NCBI RefSeq assembly: GCF_951230135.1
Contig: NZ_CATNVC010000003.1
Location: forward strand, 62,001 to 126,000
DNA length: 64,000 nucleotides
From: Butyricicoccus sp. Marseille-Q5471
Lineage (GTDB): Bacteria > Bacillota > Clostridia > Oscillospirales > Butyricicoccaceae
Reading direction: 5' to 3'
Shown: positions 60,904-64,000 of the stretch, one piece after another
How positions within the stretch are numbered: position 1 is the stretch's first letter
How the letters are laid out: every line of letters starts with the position of its first letter
Translations under genes and position numbers: made by a program
The notes under the pieces: generated by a model
What the model saw: only the letters and a program-made list of their open reading frames with translations
Databases searched by the model: none
Told to the model about the DNA's origin: nothing

Positions 60904-62550
60904 TTATTCTACTGACAGGATATAATAATACACCGGCTGACCACCGTCAACAACCGTAATCTCCATATCCTTATTCTCGCGGCGCAGCAGCGCTTCAACC
61001 TCGGCAGCCTGCTCCTCGGTCACACCTTCGCCGTAAATAACGGTGGCAAACGCGCTGTCCTCACGCACAAGATCACGCACCAGACGCTTGAGCACCGCGT
61101 TTTCGCGGCCGTTGGCACACAGCTTGCCCTCGCACAGGCTCAGGAATTCGCCTTCCTTGATTTTCTTGCCGTCAAATTCGGAATCGCGCGCGGCATAGGT
61201 CACCTGACCGCTGCGCACGTTGCCCGCGGCTTCCTTCATTGCAGCAGTGATTTCATTTTCCTCGCCGTCGGTATCAACCACGAGCAGCGCGGAAATGCCC
61301 TGCGGAATGGTCTTGGTCGGCACGACTACAATCTTCTTGGTCTCGGACAGGTAAACGGCCTGCTCCGCGGCCATGATGATGTTCTTATTATTGGGCAGCA
61401 CGAACACAATTTCGGCCGGAACCGCATCCACCGCACGGAGAATGTCGTCCGTCGAGGGGTTCATGGTCTGACCGCCCTGCACGACCACGTCGCAGCCGAG
61501 GTCGGTAAAGACGTTTTTCAGGCCTGCGCCCGCAGCAACGGCAACAAAACCGTACTTCTTCTCGGGCGGCACGATGACACGCTCCTTGGGTGCGTCTGCC
61601 GTGCCCTCCACCACCTTGGCGGTGTGCTGCTCGCGCATGTTCTCAATCTTGACGGTCAGCAGCGGGCCAAACTTCAGCCCTTCACCGATTGCCTTGTTGG
61701 GCTCGTCGGTATGGACGTGCACCTTAACGATGTCGTCATCCTCAACCACGACCAGACTGTCGCCGATTTCGCTCAAAATCTGGCGCATACGGCCAACATT
61801 GCGCGCCTTGTCGCGGCGCTCGGCGATGAACTCGGTGCAGTAGGTGAAGGTGATGTCCTCATCCGAAATTGCTGAAAAATCAGCCGCTGTTTTTGTCGTT
61901 TCCACTGCCGCAGTTCGCTCCTTCTGGATGCCGCGGAATGCATCAAACATGCCTTCCAGAATGGCGAGGAAGCCAAAGCCGCCCGCATCGACCACACCCG
62001 CCTTTTCCAGCACGGGGTTCTGGTGCACGGTTTCCTCCAGCGCTGTCTTGCCGCGCTCAAGTACGGCCTCAAACACCGCTTCGACCGAAAGCCCCGGCTC
62101 TGCCTGGCACTTTTCGACCGCGTACTGTGCGGAAACGCGCGAAACGGTCAGGATTGTGCCCTCAGCCGGCTTCATAACGGCCTTGTAGGCAGTGTCGACG
62201 CCCTCGCGCAGAGCAAGCGCGAAATCACGGCCGCCGGCCTCAGCCAGCTCGTGCAGGCGCTTGGCCAGACCGCGGAACAGCAGTGACAGGATAACGCCCG
62301 AGTTGCCGCGCGCACCGCGCAGCAGCGCGGACGCCGCCCCGTCAACCGCCTTGGCGAGCGTCGGCTCGGAGAGCTTCTGCATCTCAGCCATGGCGGAGGC
62401 CATGGTCAGCGACATATTGGTGCCGGTGTCGCCGTCGGGCACCGGAAATACGTTCAGTTCATTGGCCTGCTGCTTCTTTTCGGCAATGGCCAACGCGCCC
62501 TCAGTCACCATCGACTGAAACAGCGCACCCGTGATTTTCTTGTCTGACAT
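60904..62550 (-). CDS. fakA: FakA-type fatty acid kinase ATPase subunit (DAK2 domain)
   Basis: A 548-residue protein. The N-terminal DAK2/DhaL-like ATP-binding domain (about residues 8-200) has NVFPVPDGDTGTNMS (Mg-ATP ligands) and GARGNSGVILS. A middle domain and a C-terminal DegV-interacting domain (about 320-548) follow. With a FakB lipid carrier it phosphorylates exogenous fatty acids for phospholipid synthesis. No FakB/DegV gene is in the window. It lies 17 bp behind the Asp23-family gene, the usual Firmicutes order. Confidence 0.88.
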   Translation of the reverse strand: MSDKKITGALFQSMVTEGALAIAEKKQQANELNVFPVPDGDTGTNMSLTMASAMAEMQKLSEPTLAKAVDGAASALLRGARGNSGVILSLLFRGLAKRLHELAEAGGRDFALALREGVDTAYKAVMKPAEGTILTVSRVSAQYAVEKCQAEPGLSVEAVFEAVLERGKTALEETVHQNPVLEKAGVVDAGGFGFLAILEGMFDAFRGIQKERTAAVETTKTAADFSAISDEDITFTYCTEFIAERRDKARNVGRMRQILSEIGDSLVVVEDDDIVKVHVHTDEPNKAIGEGLKFGPLLTVKIENMREQHTAKVVEGTADAPKERVIVPPEKKYGFVAVAAGAGLKNVFTDLGCDVVVQGGQTMNPSTDDILRAVDAVPAEIVFVLPNNKNIIMAAEQAVYLSETKKIVVVPTKTIPQGISALLVVDTDGEENEITAAMKEAAGNVRSGQVTYAARDSEFDGKKIKEGEFLSLCEGKLCANGRENAVLKRLVRDLVREDSAFATVIYGEGVTEEQAAEVEALLRRENKDMEITVVDGGQPVYYYILSVE

Positions 62551-62567
62551 TCCTAAAAACTCTCCCT

Positions 62568-62918
62568 TTAATCGGCTTTGATGCTCTCAACGTAGATGTC
62601 GACGTTTTTCACGTCCACGCCGGTCAGGCGTTCTACATTGTAACGCACCTCGCCGATGATCGAGCGGCAGACCGCCGCGATATTGACGCCATGCTCAACC
62701 GCGATGTGCAGGTCGATGTTGACGCCGCCATCCGCCGCTTCCAGCACGCGCACGCCGCGCGACTGGTTCTCCCGGCGCAGCAGATGCGCCAGACCGTCCG
62801 TCACCGAGCGCATGGTCATGCCCTTGACGCCGAAACAGCTGGAGGCTGCATAGCCTGCGATGCCGGCCAGCACTTCATTTGTGATTTCGATATATCCCAG
62901 ATCGGTTTTGATTGTCAT
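62568..62918 (-). CDS. Asp23/Gls24-family envelope stress protein
   Basis: A 116-residue protein of the Asp23 family, starting MTIKTDLGYIEITNEVLAGIAGYAA. The conserved core is VNIDLHIAVEHGVNI, with the VERLTGVDVKNVDIYV end. These proteins sit at the membrane under the wall. AGGAGGG precedes ATG 62918. It is the first gene of the fakA transcript and is divergent from lexA. Confidence 0.88.
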   Translation of the reverse strand: MTIKTDLGYIEITNEVLAGIAGYAASSCFGVKGMTMRSVTDGLAHLLRRENQSRGVRVLEAADGGVNIDLHIAVEHGVNIAAVCRSIIGEVRYNVERLTGVDVKNVDIYVESIKAD

Positions 62919-63050
62919 AAAAGAACCCTCCTGACGATCAGTGGAATGCGTTTGCATTTTGGTTACTCTTTATTTTATAACAAATGATGCACAAATACAA
63001 GTAAAATAGTCATGCGGCACTTTTCTGCAATTTTTTTGCTTACAATACAG

Positions 63051-63065
63051 AAACAAATGTTTGCT
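63051..63065. promoter_or_regulatory. LexA-box-like site 1 at the lexA promoter
   Basis: The minus strand reads GCAAACATTTGTTTC, overlapping the -35 box. Its AACATTTGTT core is the same as in the site at 46651 before the phage head cassette. Confidence 0.5.
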
Positions 63066-63089
63066 TTTTGGTTTCATTCACGATATAAT
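63061..63089 (+). promoter_or_regulatory. lexA promoter
   Basis: TTGCTT (63061-63066) and TATAAT (63084-63089) are 17 bp apart, with LexA-type sites on both sides. Confidence 0.75.
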
Positions 63090-63099
63090 GGTTAAAACA

Positions 63100-63113
63100 C
63101 GAACTAATGTTCC
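63100..63113. promoter_or_regulatory. LexA box 2 at the lexA start point
   Basis: CGAACTAATGTTCC matches CGAAC-N4-GTTYC and lies just behind the -10 box, consistent with autorepression. Confidence 0.75.
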
Positions 63114-63139
63114 TTTCTGTCTGACAAGGAGTACCTGAT

Positions 63140-63733
63140 ATGATGAAGAAAATCTCCGCCAAACAGCAGCGGATTCTCGATTTCATCAGCGAATTTTCGC
63201 TGGAACACGGCTATCCGCCCTCGGTGCGTGAAATCTGCGCCGAAATGGATTTGCGCTCCCCCTCAACCGTGCACGCGCACCTGAAAAAACTGCAGGAGGC
63301 CGGCTATCTGGAGGGTAGCGACCACAAATCCCGTGCCCTGTCTCCCACCGGCGGGCCATCCATGGTGCCGCGCGTGCCCATCCTCGGCCGAGTCACTGCC
63401 GGCATGCCCATCCTCGCCGTTGAGGAGCACATCGGCTACGTCCCGTTTGAGGGCGCGGTCGGCGGCGGCGAATACTACGCCCTGCGCATCCGCGGCGAGT
63501 CCATGATCGGCGTGGGCATAATGGACGGCGATCTCGTTATCGTGCGGCAGGATTTGTCCGCTCGAAACGGGGATATCGTCATCGCCCTGCTTGAAGATGA
63601 AGCCACCTGCAAAACCCTGTCCGTCACGTCGGACGGCGTGTGGCTGCTGCCCGAAAACCCCGCCTATCCCCCGATTGACGGCACCGGCTGCCAGATTCTT
63701 GGCGTGGTCAAGGCGGTTTACCGAGAATATTAA
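63140..63733 (+). CDS. lexA: SOS repressor LexA
   Basis: A 197-residue repressor. A winged-helix DNA-binding domain (about residues 1-65; PPSVREICAEMDLRSPSTVHAHL) precedes an S24-type self-cleavage domain. The cleavage site is A87-G88 (VTAGMP), with nucleophile S121 (RGESMIG) and base K158 (EATCKTL). After RecA activation it cleaves itself and frees SOS genes. GGAG stands 8 nt before ATG 63140. LexA-type boxes flank its own promoter, and a further one precedes the phage head cassette 16 kb away. Confidence 0.95.
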   Translation: MMKKISAKQQRILDFISEFSLEHGYPPSVREICAEMDLRSPSTVHAHLKKLQEAGYLEGSDHKSRALSPTGGPSMVPRVPILGRVTAGMPILAVEEHIGYVPFEGAVGGGEYYALRIRGESMIGVGIMDGDLVIVRQDLSARNGDIVIALLEDEATCKTLSVTSDGVWLLPENPAYPPIDGTGCQILGVVKAVYREY

Positions 63734-63804
63734 TGCGGCGCGCCCGGAGCTCCCCGATTCCGGGAGAAAACCGGGCGCGTCTGTCCGTCTGGAGGAGACT
63801 TTTC

Positions 63805-64000
63805 ATGCCCGCACTCGATGACAGCGTACAGTTTGCCAAGGGAATTGGTCCGAAAAAGGCAAAGCTGCTCGAAAAACTGCATATCCGCACGCTGCGCGAC
63901 GCGTTGGAAACCTATCCACGCGACTATGAGGATCGCACGAAAATCACTCTCATCGCCGACATCGACGAGGAGGACAAATACTGCGTGCGCGGCATCGTCG
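63805..64000 (+). CDS. recG: ATP-dependent DNA helicase RecG, 3' end outside window
   Basis: The first 65 codons are visible: MPALDDSVQFAKGIGPKKAK, then LEKLHIRTLRDALETYPRDYEDRT. This is the N-terminal wedge region of RecG, which remodels stalled replication forks. GGAGGAG precedes ATG 63805. A GC-rich hairpin (63738-63772) lies between it and lexA. The helicase motifs are outside the window, so the call rests on the N-terminus only. Confidence 0.82.
   Translation, partial: MPALDDSVQFAKGIGPKKAKLLEKLHIRTLRDALETYPRDYEDRTKITLIADIDEEDKYCVRGIV

Noticed and set aside
1-64000. CRISPR array or cas genes
   Set aside because: No regularly spaced direct repeats and no Cas-like proteins were seen in the window.

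Overview
The window reads as chromosomal DNA of a moderately GC-rich, Gram-positive anaerobe of the class Clostridia. I infer an Oscillospirales/Butyricicoccaceae-like organism, but no rRNA is present to test this. The basis is gene content and order: ecfA1-ecfA2-ecfT-truA, a DUF5711-type protein with cvpA, fakA behind an Asp23-family gene, pyruvate phosphate dikinase, SLH-domain surface proteins, a Gram-positive-type LexA, and a Na+-pumping decarboxylase beta subunit. Most genes have GGAGG-type ribosome binding sites, and several use TTG or GTG starts.

Layout. 0-13.6 kb is housekeeping: the end of a YgiQ radical SAM gene, a marR-MATE efflux pair with two copies of one operator, an lrp gene behind a very short attenuator-like leader, an rRNA methyltransferase, the ECF vitamin-transporter core (ecfA1, ecfA2, ecfT), truA, a DUF5711-type protein, cvpA, a zinc-finger Clp ATPase, and a GNAT gene behind a long structured leader. 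13.7-14.4 kb is a five-gene tRNA cluster (Gly, Arg, His, Gln, Lys). 14.4-18.7 kb is a broken prophage end: operator-like repeats, an AT-rich two-TM gene with its own promoter and terminator, and a lysis cassette of lysin, holin, XhlA-like protein and membrane protein. A deletion scar joins it to a truncated tetR.

19.2-33.0 kb is a cyclic-di-GMP signalling island. Two response regulators with EAL domains and a very large hybrid histidine kinase flank a frameshifted SLH surface-protein gene, which is preceded by a c-di-GMP-I riboswitch. 33.3-46.6 kb returns to housekeeping: rfbA, yjbQ, glgX, ppdK, an SLH-HtrA-like protease with a MITE directly upstream, a flavin reductase, ftsK/spoIIIE, uppP and a HAD phosphatase.

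46.65-54.8 kb is the most striking region. It is a compact P22/podovirus-like head and DNA-packaging cassette: small terminase-like gene, TerL, portal, scaffold-like gene, coat, connector, hub and a putative internal protein. I see no tail, lysis, integrase or replication genes. It begins with a strong promoter and a LexA-box-like palindrome whose core matches a site at the lexA promoter near 63 kb. 55-64 kb holds a DUF4914/PEPCK-like kinase fold, oadB with a 42-residue partner behind a yybP-ykoY-type (Mn2+) riboswitch, a secreted barnase with barstar, pth, fakA, an Asp23 gene, lexA and the start of recG.

How the parts may work together. LexA probably controls both itself and the capsid cassette, which would make the cassette damage-inducible. 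C-di-GMP made or degraded by the island would be sensed by the riboswitch in front of the surface-protein gene inside the same island. Both statements are inferences from sequence motifs.
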